From NCBI GenBank assembly GCA_964447175.1, contig CAYURP010000032.1, positions 1-29,819 on the forward strand: DNA of 29,819 bases, in the 5' to 3' direction. The number at the start of each line of letters is the position of its first letter. Position 1 is the stretch's first letter. The notes beneath the pieces were generated by a model that did not search any database, was not told where the DNA came from, and saw nothing but the letters and a program-made list of their open reading frames with translations. The stretch comes from CAYURP01 sp964447175. Its GTDB lineage: Bacteria; Zixibacteria; MSB-5A5; SM23-73-2. Positions 8,118 to 17,438 of this stretch are shown here, one piece after another. The translations under genes and the position numbers were made by a program.

Positions 8118-9258
8118 ACCCTTCCGCTTGTTTTCTTAAAAAGGTTGGAACCTCCAGATCATCGGGAGTTATGGACTTAACCTTCCCATTTTGAATAAAT
8201 ACCTGCTGGCTGGACCTGGAATGTCGCTCCAACACCAATTTCTTGGAGGAGAAAAGATCACCTACGTTTTCCTCAGATTCCAGGTTTCTTCTCTCCTGCT
8301 TCTCTCCAAATCCTGTTGCTATTACGGTGATTCTTAGCTCATCTTTGAGTTCTGGATCAATAACTGCCCCGAAAATTACATGAGCATCGCAACCAGCTGC
8401 TTCGGTTACAGCAGTTGCTGCCTCGTTTACCTCAAACAGGGTTAACTCGTTACCTCCGGTTATGTTAACCAACAAACCCCTGGCTCCGGTGATGCATATG
8501 CCATCCAGAAGGGGACTGGATATGGCTCTCTGAGCAGCTTCTTTAGCCCTGTTGTCTCCGTCAGCTACTCCCACGCCCATCATAGCATCTCCCATCTCAG
8601 ACATTATGGTTCTGACGTCCGCAAAATCCAGGTTTATCAAACCTGGAACGGAGATCAGATCCGATATTCCCCGGGTTGCGTTGAGCAAAACCTCATCCGC
8701 TAATTTGAAGGCATCAGTTAAACGAGTTTCCTGAGTTACAATGGACAGAAGCTTCTGATTGGGAATGGCGATCAGGGTATCCACTCTCTCCTTTAACTCA
8801 GCTATTCCCGCCTGTGCCTGGGACATTCTCTTTTTTCCCTCGAAATCAAAGGGTTTGGTGATCACGGCTATAGTTAGGGCTCCATTTTGTTTGGCAATCT
8901 CAGCCACAATTGGTGCTGCCCCGGTGCCGGTACCACCTCCCATTCCAGAGGTGATGAAAACCATATCCGCACCTGCCAGGTTTTCAGCCACCAGATCCCT
9001 GTCCTCCTCTATGGATTTTCTGCCCAGAACCGGGTTGGATCCAGCACCCAATCCTCTGGTGATTCTTCCGCCAATCTGGATCCGGTGGGTGGCTTTGGAG
9101 TTTTCCAGCGCCTGCAGGTCTGTGTTTATGGAGACGAACTCCACGCCGGACAGGTTAGCATCGATCATCCGATTGATGGCATTTCCTCCGGCACCGCCAA
9201 CTCCCACCACCTTCATCTTGGCGTAGTTTTCAACTTCGGAATCCAATTCAAAGAACAT
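8116..9258 (-). CDS. ftsZ: Cell division protein FtsZ
   Basis: FtsZ is the tubulin-like GTPase that forms the cytoplasmic Z ring. The 380-residue length is typical. The GTP-binding signature GGGTGTG sits at 107-113, the N-terminal glycine loop GVGGAGGNA at 19-27, and the T7 synergy loop NLDFAD at 209-214, which supplies catalytic aspartates to the neighbouring subunit. After a variable linker (about 320-365), the extreme C-terminus DDLEVPTFLRKQ is the conserved peptide that binds FtsA. The ATG at 9258 has a strong GAGGAGGGAG just upstream. It is the last gene of the dcw cluster, 128 bases after ftsA and followed by a strong terminator; the larger gap suggests extra transcription from its own promoter. 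The stop codon is TAG. Confidence 0.98.
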   Translation of the reverse strand: MFFELDSEVENYAKMKVVGVGGAGGNAINRMIDANLSGVEFVSINTDLQALENSKATHRIQIGGRITRGLGAGSNPVLGRKSIEEDRDLVAENLAGADMVFITSGMGGGTGTGAAPIVAEIAKQNGALTIAVITKPFDFEGKKRMSQAQAGIAELKERVDTLIAIPNQKLLSIVTQETRLTDAFKLADEVLLNATRGISDLISVPGLINLDFADVRTIMSEMGDAMMGVGVADGDNRAKEAAQRAISSPLLDGICITGARGLLVNITGGNELTLFEVNEAATAVTEAAGCDAHVIFGAVIDPELKDELRITVIATGFGEKQERRNLESEENVGDLFSSKKLVLERHSRSSQQVFIQNGKVKSITPDDLEVPTFLRKQAEG

Positions 9259-9386
9259 CTCTCCCTCCTCTCAGAGATTGTGTAGTAGTTTTGTTTTTTT
9301 GTTCATAGTTATTGTCAATCCATCTTTGTTTTAAAGTATTGAACTCTAATCTGTGTTCTTTTCTGCTCTTCATAATGCAAAAATTT
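9259..9386 (-). promoter_or_regulatory. ftsA-ftsZ spacer with possible ftsZ promoter
   Basis: This is the largest gap inside the cluster. On the minus strand a perfect TTGACA lies at 9313-9318, but the bases 16-18 downstream (AACAAA) are a poor -10. The location fits the extra ftsZ promoters common in dcw clusters; the sequence support is weak. The ftsZ Shine-Dalgarno sequence is inside this spacer. Confidence 0.3.
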
Positions 9387-10616
9387 TTAGAAATATTCAC
9401 CCAACCAGCTCTTCATCCTGTAAACAGCTCTTTTTATGATGTTTTTTCCCTTCTGATCTCTTTTCTCCTCTGGTTTTTTAAAACCCCAGAGGATCAGCCC
9501 TACGCCGGTGGAATACATAGGATTGGATATGATCTCGTTTGACCCGTTAATTCCTGCCGGGTAGCCCACCTTGGTGGGCATATCAAAGACTTGCTCCGCT
9601 AACTCGACCATTCCCTCCATCAGGGAACCGCCGCCGGTTAAAACAATGCCAGCTGCTAAACCGTCTGCGAATTCAGTCCTTCTTATCTCCTTTAAAACCA
9701 GGCTGTAGATCTCCTCCACCCGGGGCTCAATTATGGTAGCTAAAACTGATCTGGAGATCTCCTTTGGTTTCCTTCCGCCAACCCCGGGCACCTGAATCAT
9801 CTCATTGGGATCCACCAGACGGGTCAGGGCACACCCGTAGCTTTTCTTTATCTCCTCAGCCTGGTCCACCGGAGTTCTCAATCCGATGGCTATGTCATTG
9901 GTGATGTTCCCACCCCCCAATCCGATGACCGCTGTATGTCTTAAGCTCCCATCATAGAAAAGGGCGATGTCAGTGGTTCCACCTCCCAGATCAATTAGAA
10001 GCACGCCCAGCTCCTCCTCCTGGGGAGACAAAAGGGCGTAGCTGGAGGCAAGAGGCTGCAGTACCAAATCGTTAACCTCCAGTCCTGCCCGGCGAATGCT
10101 TTTATAGATGTTCTGGGCTGAGATTATGGCTCCGGTTACTATATGCACGTCCGCTTCCAGTCTCACTCCGGACATCCCTAAAGGGTCTTTTATTCCGGCC
10201 TGATCATCCACAATAAACTCCTGGGGAAGGACATGTATTATCTCCCGGTCCAGAGGAATAGCCACGGCTCGGGCAGCATCGATCACCCTATCCACATCCG
10301 CGGAGGAAATCTCCGAGTCCGAGCCTTTGACCGCTATCACTCCCCGGGAGTTGATACCTTTGATATGATCACCTGCAATTCCGGCATAGACCGATTCGAT
10401 CTTCTGACCCACCACCAGCTCCGCATCCTGAATCGCACCCATTATGGAATTCACCGTTTTCTCCAGGTTTACCACCACTCCTTTTCTCAGGCCCTCTGAG
10501 GGATGGGTGCCATAGCCTATAATCTTGAAGCTATTGTCCTCATTGGATTCCGCCACTAACGCTGCTATTTTGGTGGTGCCGATATCCAGTCCAACAATTA
10601 TGTTATCCCGACCCAT
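9387..10616 (-). CDS. ftsA: Cell division protein FtsA
   Basis: FtsA is the actin-like ATPase that tethers FtsZ to the membrane and recruits later divisome proteins. The 409-residue sequence has the actin-fold phosphate loops GLDIGTTKIAALVAE (residues 9-23) and LLIDLGGGTTDIALF (about 206-220), and an adenosine motif VLTGGGSLMEG near 330. The FtsA-specific 1C subdomain lies in between (about 85-165). The C-terminus KRAVYRMKSWLGEYF can form the amphipathic membrane-targeting helix of the family. ATG at 10616 is preceded by GAGG at about ten bases spacing and is 14 bases after the ftsQ stop. Gene order ftsQ-ftsA-ftsZ is the classical one. Confidence 0.97.
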   Translation of the reverse strand: MGRDNIIVGLDIGTTKIAALVAESNEDNSFKIIGYGTHPSEGLRKGVVVNLEKTVNSIMGAIQDAELVVGQKIESVYAGIAGDHIKGINSRGVIAVKGSDSEISSADVDRVIDAARAVAIPLDREIIHVLPQEFIVDDQAGIKDPLGMSGVRLEADVHIVTGAIISAQNIYKSIRRAGLEVNDLVLQPLASSYALLSPQEEELGVLLIDLGGGTTDIALFYDGSLRHTAVIGLGGGNITNDIAIGLRTPVDQAEEIKKSYGCALTRLVDPNEMIQVPGVGGRKPKEISRSVLATIIEPRVEEIYSLVLKEIRRTEFADGLAAGIVLTGGGSLMEGMVELAEQVFDMPTKVGYPAGINGSNEIISNPMYSTGVGLILWGFKKPEEKRDQKGKNIIKRAVYRMKSWLGEYF

Positions 10617-10630
10617 ATCTGTTTTTCCTC

Positions 10631-11344
10631 TTATACTTTAGTTTTTACTACTCCCTGGTTTTGGAATCTCAAATCCACCCAGATTAGATTTTGGTAATCA
10701 TGCTCCATTTTGAGAATCGCCATCAATCTGGCAATCCTCCGTTTATAATCACCTGAGCCCAGCATCACTTTCACCCCGTTAGGAAGCAGATAAAGTATCA
10801 GATTATCCGGGTTGGACAAATCCAGCTCTGAGATCTTATCCAGAAACGTTGAGTCCATCTCCTGCACAGCTTGATAAAGGTCAACTCCCTTATGGATGCT
10901 GGGAACATCGACCTGCCGGTAGAAGTTAATTGACTTAAGATGCACTCCGGAGAGAATGGGAATGTCCCATCCCCGGTTGTGTTCTTTTAGCGGGATGATC
11001 TCCCCTCCCTGTGTCAGCCCATATAACTGATCCAGGTTGATTAAAAGTATTGGTTTCTTTCTATAGAGTCTTATTACTAATTTGTCCGGTAGCTCTCGCT
11101 TCACCCTGACCTCAGACAAAGTCAGATCTTTTTTTATGTCATTTTCCAGTTTTCTGGTGTTAATTCTGAAAATATTCGTGCCCAGATAAACAGGCGAAAG
11201 CTGGGTCACATCATTTAAAGTTAAGTCGCTGTCACCTGAGATCTCTATCTGGTCTAAATTGAACCAGAGGAAATTGATCAAAAACAGATAGATTCCAGAA
11301 AAGAAAAGTAGAAGTAAAATAAATATGATAAAAATATTCCTCAA
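10631..11344 (-). CDS. ftsQ: Cell division protein FtsQ/DivIB
   Basis: This 237-residue bitopic membrane protein has one N-terminal transmembrane segment (residues 3-27, IFIIFILLLLFFSGIYLFLI) and an extracytoplasmic POTRA domain (about 28-98, from FNLDQIEISG to IRLYRKKPI) followed by the FtsQ beta domain. FtsQ scaffolds FtsL and partners at the septum. Identity to reference proteins is low, as usual, so position between murC and ftsA matters for the call. It begins with TTG at 11344, two bases after the murC stop codon; AAAGGA inside the end of murC serves as ribosome binding site, so translation is likely coupled. No in-frame ATG lies nearby to replace the TTG. Confidence 0.9.
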   Translation of the reverse strand: MRNIFIIFILLLLFFSGIYLFLINFLWFNLDQIEISGDSDLTLNDVTQLSPVYLGTNIFRINTRKLENDIKKDLTLSEVRVKRELPDKLVIRLYRKKPILLINLDQLYGLTQGGEIIPLKEHNRGWDIPILSGVHLKSINFYRQVDVPSIHKGVDLYQAVQEMDSTFLDKISELDLSNPDNLILYLLPNGVKVMLGSGDYKRRIARLMAILKMEHDYQNLIWVDLRFQNQGVVKTKV

Positions 11345-11346
11345 TT

Positions 11347-12747
11347 CTATTCCTTTCGGTGAGTGTTTTTATCCGACGACAGGGTGGAGATGAATTTTTC
11401 TCCGACCTGGTAGATGTCACCGGCTCCCATGGTTATCACCAGATCGTTTTCCCGGACTATTTTAAGAAGAAAGGGGATCACCTCCTCTTTTTCCGGAATG
11501 TAGTGTACCTCCCGGTGACCGTACTCCTTTGCTGCCCGGGCTATCATCTCGCTGCTAACACCCGGAATGGGCTTTTCCCGGGCAGGATAGATGGCTGTGA
11601 TCACCAGAATTTCGGAGTTGAAAAAGGCACGTCCGAACTCCTGATGAAAGTCTCTGGTTCGGGAAAAAAGATGAGGTTGAAACACCGATATAATCCTCCT
11701 GTTCCACCCTTTTCTCAGTGCCTTTAAACTCACCTCGATTTCGGTGGGATGATGGGCGTAATCATCCATCACCATGATCCCTTTGATTTCCCCTATGATC
11801 TCCAACCTTCTGTTTACTCCCTTAAAATTATCTAATGCTTCTTTTATCTTCTCCCAGGGTAGGTCCAACTCCAACCCCACGGCAACCGCAGCCAATGAGT
11901 TTTTAACGTTGTGGATTCCCGGAACCATAAGTTCTAATTCCCCCAGAACCTTTTTTTTGTCTTTCACCCTGAAGCTGCTTTTGTTCTCCTTGAAATTCAG
12001 ATCCACAGCCTGGAGGTCGGATTGGGGCAAAAGCCCGTAGGTTATGATCCTCTTTTTAATCCTGGGTAAAAGGTTCTGCAGGGCTTCCTCATCCAGGCAT
12101 AGGATAACGCTGCCGTAGAATGGGACTTTATTTAAAAACTCCAGAAAGGCTTCCTCTATTTCCTTCAGATCCTTATAGTAGTCCAGATGCTCCGCCTCCA
12201 GAGTGGTTATTACCGCTATTGTAGGGGTAAGCCGGAGAAAGGAGCGATCGAACTCATCAGCTTCTGCCACCAGGTACTCACCCTCTCCTAACTTGGAGTT
12301 ACTCTCCCAACCAATAACCCTTCCTCCCACCACAATGGTAGGATCCAAGCCACCCTGGGTCAGCACCTGCCCAATCATGGAGGTGGTGGTGGTCTTCCCG
12401 TGAGTGCCAGCCACGCCAATGCCGAACTTCATTCTCATCAATTCACCCAGCATCTCAGATCGCCTTATCACCGGAATCTTGTTCTCCTCGGCGAAAACCA
12501 CTTCCGGGTTGCCATTGGAAATGGCTGAGGAGATGACTACCACATCAGCATCCTCGACGTTTTTAGCCTGATGTCCCTCGAAGATTTTTATACCCAGCTT
12601 TCCCAGTCTCTGGGTCACCTCGGTTAATCTCGAATCAGAGCCGGTGACCTTATACCCCGAATTCCACAAGACTTCAGCAATACCGCACATGCCCGTTCCG
12701 CCAATACCCACCATATGAATCTTTTTAATCCTTCTGAATTTGATCAT
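11347..12747 (-). CDS. murC: UDP-N-acetylmuramate--L-alanine ligase
   Basis: MurC adds L-alanine to UDP-MurNAc with ATP, the first amino acid step of the peptide stem. The 466-residue length is normal. The N-terminal nucleotide-sugar domain has HMVGIGGTGMCGIAEVL (11-27). The Mur ligase ATP loop is GTHGKTTT (114-121); the histidine in that loop is specific for MurC among the Mur ligases. The C-terminal domain shows VMDDYAHHPTEI, again MurC-like. The start ATG overlaps the murG stop by four bases (ATGA), showing translational coupling. No murB or ddl follows; ftsQ begins directly after its stop. Confidence 0.97.
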   Translation of the reverse strand: MIKFRRIKKIHMVGIGGTGMCGIAEVLWNSGYKVTGSDSRLTEVTQRLGKLGIKIFEGHQAKNVEDADVVVISSAISNGNPEVVFAEENKIPVIRRSEMLGELMRMKFGIGVAGTHGKTTTTSMIGQVLTQGGLDPTIVVGGRVIGWESNSKLGEGEYLVAEADEFDRSFLRLTPTIAVITTLEAEHLDYYKDLKEIEEAFLEFLNKVPFYGSVILCLDEEALQNLLPRIKKRIITYGLLPQSDLQAVDLNFKENKSSFRVKDKKKVLGELELMVPGIHNVKNSLAAVAVGLELDLPWEKIKEALDNFKGVNRRLEIIGEIKGIMVMDDYAHHPTEIEVSLKALRKGWNRRIISVFQPHLFSRTRDFHQEFGRAFFNSEILVITAIYPAREKPIPGVSSEMIARAAKEYGHREVHYIPEKEEVIPFLLKIVRENDLVITMGAGDIYQVGEKFISTLSSDKNTHRKE

Positions 12748-13853
12748 AGCTTCTTTTTAGCCTTTAATAAACCCATCATCTCATCCACCAGAAGCTCGGT
12801 GCTTCTGGGTTGAAAAAGACCTTTACAGGCGTTCCTCATACTTTTTAATTTATCTTCATCTTTAAGCAGATCCATTGTTAACCGGGCTAATTTTTCACCA
12901 TCCATGTCTTTTTCCAAAATCATCTCAGCTGCGCCCTTTTTTGTCAGATACTCAGCATTTTTCCTCTGATGATCATTAGCTGCAAAAGGATAAGGTATCA
13001 GAAGGGAGGGTTTTTTGCAGGAGATAATCTCAGCTAAGCTCAATGCTCCTGCCCGGGACAGGATCAGATCGCTGACACTGTAAGCTGCTCCCATATCCTG
13101 AATGAATGGGAGGACAGCCGAAGGGATCGGGCTTTTATTCATCTGGTTTTTAATCTCCTGGAAATCTTTTTTCCCGGTCTGCCAGAGGATCTGCATATTC
13201 TTTTCACTCTCCAAAAATCTCAAACTTTGCAAAAAAGCTCGGTTTATCGTTTTCGAACCCTGGGATCCGCCAAAGATAAATAAGGTCTTCTTGTCCGGAT
13301 CCAGCTCAAAGGACTTGAATCCTGATTTTGGACCAGATTCAGTAATTTCCCTTCTAACTGGATTTCCTAAAACCTTTAGATTTTTCCTGAAGCAGAAATA
13401 TTTCTCCGAATCCTGATAAGCTAAACATACCCGGTCTACCAAACCAGCCAGAAGCCGGGTAGTGATGCCCGGGTAACTGTTCTGTTCCTGTATCAGGGTG
13501 GGTATATTTTTGATTCCTGCTAAGAACACAACCGGCCAGCTCACATACCCACCTGTTCCCACCACCAGATCAGGAGTTACCCTTTTCAAAAGATGGCTTG
13601 ACCGGGACAAACCTTTCAAAAGATAAAAAGGAAAAAGAAAAAGTCTTTTGTTCAGAGATCTGCTCAACCCGATAATGGATATTAATTCCAGCTGGAATCC
13701 ATATCTGGGAACAATATCCGCTTCCAATCCCCGGGCAGTGCCCACAAAAACTATTCTGGCCTGGGGTAATCTTTTTTGAAATTCCTGAGCCATGGCTAAA
13801 CCTGGAAAAATATGTCCTCCTGTTCCTCCTCCAGCAAAGATGACCTTGATCAT
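12744..13853 (-). CDS. murG: UDP-GlcNAc:lipid I N-acetylglucosaminyltransferase
   Basis: MurG transfers GlcNAc to lipid I at the inner face of the membrane to give lipid II. The 369-residue protein is a two-domain GT-B glycosyltransferase. The first glycine loop is GGGTGGHIFPG (8-18), which binds the lipid diphosphate; the second is VGTGGYVSWPV near 100. The C-terminal UDP-GlcNAc domain has IFGGSQGSKTIN and DLILSRAGALSLAEI (about 255-275), carrying the conserved R-G-E set. It overlaps ftsW upstream and murC downstream by ATGA four-base overlaps. Length and motifs are fully typical. Confidence 0.97.
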   Translation of the reverse strand: MIKVIFAGGGTGGHIFPGLAMAQEFQKRLPQARIVFVGTARGLEADIVPRYGFQLELISIIGLSRSLNKRLFLFPFYLLKGLSRSSHLLKRVTPDLVVGTGGYVSWPVVFLAGIKNIPTLIQEQNSYPGITTRLLAGLVDRVCLAYQDSEKYFCFRKNLKVLGNPVRREITESGPKSGFKSFELDPDKKTLFIFGGSQGSKTINRAFLQSLRFLESEKNMQILWQTGKKDFQEIKNQMNKSPIPSAVLPFIQDMGAAYSVSDLILSRAGALSLAEIISCKKPSLLIPYPFAANDHQRKNAEYLTKKGAAEMILEKDMDGEKLARLTMDLLKDEDKLKSMRNACKGLFQPRSTELLVDEMMGLLKAKKKL

Positions 13854-14968
13854 ATTCTGGTTATTTTTCTGTCGTTTTTTCTCATATAAAGCCTTTGCCT
13901 TGAGACATTCAAAAGGATTCCCACACCAGCTAAAGTTACCAGAAGTGACGAGCCGCCATAGCTTAAGAAAGGGAGCGGAATGCCGGTGGTGGGTAAAAGT
14001 CCCACCACCACCATGGTATTAATAAAGAATCCTATCATCACCGCTGTGGTTATTCCACAGGCCAGTAGGAATCCGGAAACATCCGGGGCTTTCAAAGCGA
14101 TTCTCAAGCCTCTCATTCCGAAAAGAAAGAAAAGCAGAGATATCCCCAGCAAGGTCACAAAACCTCCCTCTTCCCCGATGGTGGCGAAGATGAAATCGGT
14201 GTGAGGCTCGGGCAAGTAGAAGAGCTTTTGTTTTCCCTCCCCCAAGCCGACTCCGGTCAGTCCTCCACTTCCCATAGTCAATACCGCCTGCTTGGTTTGG
14301 TAATCACCTTCCAGCGGCTTTTCTACGGCTTTCAAGTAGCTATCCACCCGGTCCTTTTCGTAACCTAATCCCCAGATCATAATCCCGGCAATCAGAAGGA
14401 ATGGTAGGGTCAAGACCATAAGATACCTTATCTTGCCACCTGCCACGAATATCATCACCATAAACAAAATCCACAAACAGAAGATACTGCCTAAATGCGG
14501 CTCCCGAATTATAAGAACCGAAGCTAAAAGCACTATCAGGAAATAGGGTAGCATAAATCTGAGCTTTTTTATCTTCTCCTTCTGTTTAGCCAGGGAAAAG
14601 GACAGAAACAAAATAAAAGCATACTTGAAAACCTCAGTGGGCTGAAATCCAAAAGGTCCTAACCTGATCCATCTTTTGACTCCTTTAAAAGGAGGAAAGT
14701 ACAAAACAGCCACCAGAAGGAGCAAAGATAATAGCATAAAAGGAGTGACTAAAAATCTGAGCTTATGATAATCCAGCTGCATGAAAAGCAAAAGCAAAGG
14801 CAAGGAAAGAAAAATCCAGACCAGCTGTTTTTTAAAGAAATAGGTGCTGTCCTTGAAATTAGCGTCGGCTATGAAAGCGGAAGCGCTGTAAATCATCAAT
14901 AAACCTAAAGAAACTAAAATCATAACAATGGAGAACAAAACATAATCTGGCGTGGATTTATCGGTCAT
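13850..14968 (-). CDS. ftsW: Septal peptidoglycan polymerase FtsW
   Basis: FtsW is the SEDS-family glycosyltransferase that polymerises lipid II at the septum with its partner FtsI. The 372-residue sequence is strongly hydrophobic with about ten membrane segments. Conserved SEDS motifs are KGVKRWIRLG followed by FQPTEVFK (95-115) and PLPFLSYGGSSL near the C-terminus. The large extracytoplasmic loop contains GGLTGVGLGEG and PEPHTDFIFATIGEEGG, the latter holding the catalytic acidic region. Its position between murD and murG and its pairing with ftsI in the same cluster favour FtsW over RodA. It starts at an ATGA overlap with murD. Confidence 0.96.
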   Translation of the reverse strand: MTDKSTPDYVLFSIVMILVSLGLLMIYSASAFIADANFKDSTYFFKKQLVWIFLSLPLLLLFMQLDYHKLRFLVTPFMLLSLLLLVAVLYFPPFKGVKRWIRLGPFGFQPTEVFKYAFILFLSFSLAKQKEKIKKLRFMLPYFLIVLLASVLIIREPHLGSIFCLWILFMVMIFVAGGKIRYLMVLTLPFLLIAGIMIWGLGYEKDRVDSYLKAVEKPLEGDYQTKQAVLTMGSGGLTGVGLGEGKQKLFYLPEPHTDFIFATIGEEGGFVTLLGISLLFFLFGMRGLRIALKAPDVSGFLLACGITTAVMIGFFINTMVVVGLLPTTGIPLPFLSYGGSSLLVTLAGVGILLNVSRQRLYMRKNDRKITRI

Positions 14969-16341
14969 TTTTTTTCTGAGCTATTTAGCTGGTTAACCAC
15001 CGATTTAAAAACCCTTCCCCGGTGTTCATAGTTTTCAAACATGTCGAAACTGGCACAGCCCGGGGAAAGGAGAACACATTCCCCCGGAGATGCCATATTA
15101 TAGGCTTTTTTAACAGCTTCCTCCAGACTATCCACCCAGATCGGCTTAATCACATCCCCTAAAGCTTGATCGATTTTTTTCTTCGCTTCTCCCAGAAGAA
15201 TCAAAACTTTAAGTTTCTCTTTAGCGATCTCTCTTAATTCAGAAAAATCCCCGCCTTTATCCCTGCCCCCGGCTATCAATAAAACCGGTTCTTTTATGCT
15301 CTTCAGCGCATACCACAAAGATCTTACATTGGTGGCTTTGGAATCGTTAACAAATCTTATACCGGATATCATCCTTACCTCCTCCAGTCTGTGTTCCACT
15401 CCTTTGAAGCTTTTCAAAGCTTCCCCAATGGACTCTTTTTTGACTCCTAAAATCCCGGCTATGGCGCAAGCGCAGGCTGCATTAGACAGATTATGGGGAC
15501 CTTTGATCCCTATCTCCTCAGCATTCGAAATCTTCTCCGTCTTGCCATCAGACCTCAGGACCATTTCCCCATTTTTGATAAAGGCTCCTCTATCCACCTC
15601 TTTGGTGGTGCTGAAAAAGATTTCCCGGGCATTAGGGTGATCCTTAATTTTCATGCTGTAATCGTCATCCAGATTAAAGAGTGCAAAATCCTGGGGGGTT
15701 TGGTTTTCGAAGATTCTGAGTTTAACCTCAGAGTAGGATTTCAGATCAGGGTAACGATCCAGATGGTCCGGTGATACGTTAAGCAAAGCTGCCACTTCAG
15801 GTTTAAACTCCTCTATGTTCTCCAGCTGGAAGCTGGAAAGTTCCACTACTATGATCCCCTGAGAGGACACATCCTCAACCACCGAGGAAAAAGGAACTCC
15901 TATGTTTCCAGCCACCCGGCATTCTCTGTTGTCTTCTTCTAAGATCTGCCCTACCAGAGCTGAGGTGGTGGTCTTGCCATTGGAGCCGGTAATCCCCACG
16001 ATCTGAGCCTGGCACAACCAGAAAGCCACCTCTATCTCAGAAAACATGGGCAATCCCATATTCTTTGCCTCTTTCAGAATAGGGATATCCGAACTGATGC
16101 CCGGGCTCAGAATAATATAATCTTTATGAGATATAGCCTCCTGGGAATGTGAACCGATCTCAAAAGAGATGTTTAGCTTTTTCAATTCCTGAAGTTCAGA
16201 ATTTAATTCGTTCTCCTCTTTGATATCCGTTATAAAGACTTCGGCACCATTTTTAGAAAGGAGTCTGGCCACAGCCATTCCTGATCTGGCCATTCCAAAA
16301 ACTGAAATCTTCTTACCTCTTATTCTATCTTTTCTGACCAT
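14965..16341 (-). CDS. murD: UDP-N-acetylmuramoyl-L-alanine--D-glutamate ligase
   Basis: MurD adds D-glutamate as the second residue of the stem peptide. The 458-residue protein has the Rossmann N-terminal domain (SVFGMARSGMAVARLLSK, 13-30), ATP loop GSNGKTTT (119-126), the LSSFQLE segment that binds the substrate, NVSPDHLDRY, and the C-terminal domain with NDSKATN and GGRDKGGDF. All are standard for MurD. It begins four bases after the mraY stop with only a weak ribosome binding site, and ends in an ATGA overlap with ftsW. Confidence 0.97.
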   Translation of the reverse strand: MVRKDRIRGKKISVFGMARSGMAVARLLSKNGAEVFITDIKEENELNSELQELKKLNISFEIGSHSQEAISHKDYIILSPGISSDIPILKEAKNMGLPMFSEIEVAFWLCQAQIVGITGSNGKTTTSALVGQILEEDNRECRVAGNIGVPFSSVVEDVSSQGIIVVELSSFQLENIEEFKPEVAALLNVSPDHLDRYPDLKSYSEVKLRIFENQTPQDFALFNLDDDYSMKIKDHPNAREIFFSTTKEVDRGAFIKNGEMVLRSDGKTEKISNAEEIGIKGPHNLSNAACACAIAGILGVKKESIGEALKSFKGVEHRLEEVRMISGIRFVNDSKATNVRSLWYALKSIKEPVLLIAGGRDKGGDFSELREIAKEKLKVLILLGEAKKKIDQALGDVIKPIWVDSLEEAVKKAYNMASPGECVLLSPGCASFDMFENYEHRGRVFKSVVNQLNSSEKK

Positions 16342-16345
16342 AGAC

Positions 16346-17431
16346 TTATCTGATCTTTAAGGTGCTTAAAGTCAACAAGGCACAAATTGCCCCGATTATC
16401 CAGAGCCGAACTACCACTTTAGATTCCTTCCAGCCCAGAAGCTCAAAGTGATGGTGCAGGGGCGCCATTTTAAATATTCTTCTACCCTTCCACTTGAACC
16501 AGGTGACCTGGAGGATAACCGATAAAGCTTCAGCCACAAAAACCCCTCCCACTATAATCAAAAGCAATTCCTTCTTTATCATAATAGCGATAGCTCCCAG
16601 GGCAGCGCCTAAGGGTAGGGCTCCGGTATCACCCATGAAGACCTCGGCGGGATGGGCATTGAACCATAGAAAACCCAGGGATGCTCCTATGAGGGAACCG
16701 CAAAAAATCGTAAGCTCCCAGCTTCCCTCCAGATAGGTGATGGCTAAATATCTGGAGAAATCGACCCTGCCGGTTACATAGCACAATCCAGCAAAAGCCG
16801 CAGCACAAAGCCCCACCAAGCCAATGGCTAAACCATCCAGACCATCTGCTAAGTTAACCGCGTTAGATGAGCCGGTAATAACCAAAACCACGAAGGGAAT
16901 GTACAAGATCCCGAAATCCAGAATGTAGTTCTTGAGAAAAGGTATCTCCGTTGTGGTATCGAAATTAAGGGAAGCGGGATTTAAATAGAGCACCAGACCC
17001 AATATTATTCCCAGGCTAATCTGACCTATTAGCTTTTTCCTTCCTACCATTCCCTTGGGTTGGGATTTCACTGTCTTCAGATAGTCATCCATGAATCCAA
17101 TTAATCCCATCCAGATGGTGGTTAAAAGAATCAAATGTATATAGATATTGGTTAAATCCGCCCAGAGGGCAGTGGGCACAACCACCGAGATTAAAATGAT
17201 CAATCCTCCCATGGTTGGCGTCCCCTCCTTCGCCAAATGCGTGGTTGGCCCTTCTGCCCGAATCTTTTCTACTATGTTTCTTTTCTTCAACTTCCGGATG
17301 ATAATGGGACCAAGAATCAGACTGATTAATAAAGCCGTGACCGTGGCATAGGCAGTGCGAAAAGTAATATACCTGAAGATGTTGAAAAAGGACACAGACG
17401 AGGTTAAAGGATATAATAGATGATAAAGCAT
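16346..17431 (-). CDS. mraY: Phospho-N-acetylmuramoyl-pentapeptide transferase MraY
   Basis: MraY moves phospho-MurNAc-pentapeptide onto undecaprenyl phosphate to form lipid I. The 361-residue membrane protein has about ten transmembrane helices. Key motifs are GPTTHLAKEGTPTMGGL (61-77), the magnesium-binding FMDDYLK (113-119), NAVNLADGLDGLAIG (190-204, catalytic aspartate 196) and PLHHHFELLGWKE near 320, which is characteristic of MraY. ATG at 17431 follows GAGG at about six bases and sits seven bases after murF. Confidence 0.97.
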   Translation of the reverse strand: MLYHLLYPLTSSVSFFNIFRYITFRTAYATVTALLISLILGPIIIRKLKKRNIVEKIRAEGPTTHLAKEGTPTMGGLIILISVVVPTALWADLTNIYIHLILLTTIWMGLIGFMDDYLKTVKSQPKGMVGRKKLIGQISLGIILGLVLYLNPASLNFDTTTEIPFLKNYILDFGILYIPFVVLVITGSSNAVNLADGLDGLAIGLVGLCAAAFAGLCYVTGRVDFSRYLAITYLEGSWELTIFCGSLIGASLGFLWFNAHPAEVFMGDTGALPLGAALGAIAIMIKKELLLIIVGGVFVAEALSVILQVTWFKWKGRRIFKMAPLHHHFELLGWKESKVVVRLWIIGAICALLTLSTLKIR

Positions 17432-17438
17432 CTAAACC

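Noticed and set aside
8552..9285. Long plus-strand open frames opposite ftsZ
   Set aside because: They are antisense shadows of a strongly conserved gene, with no ribosome sites or family motifs.
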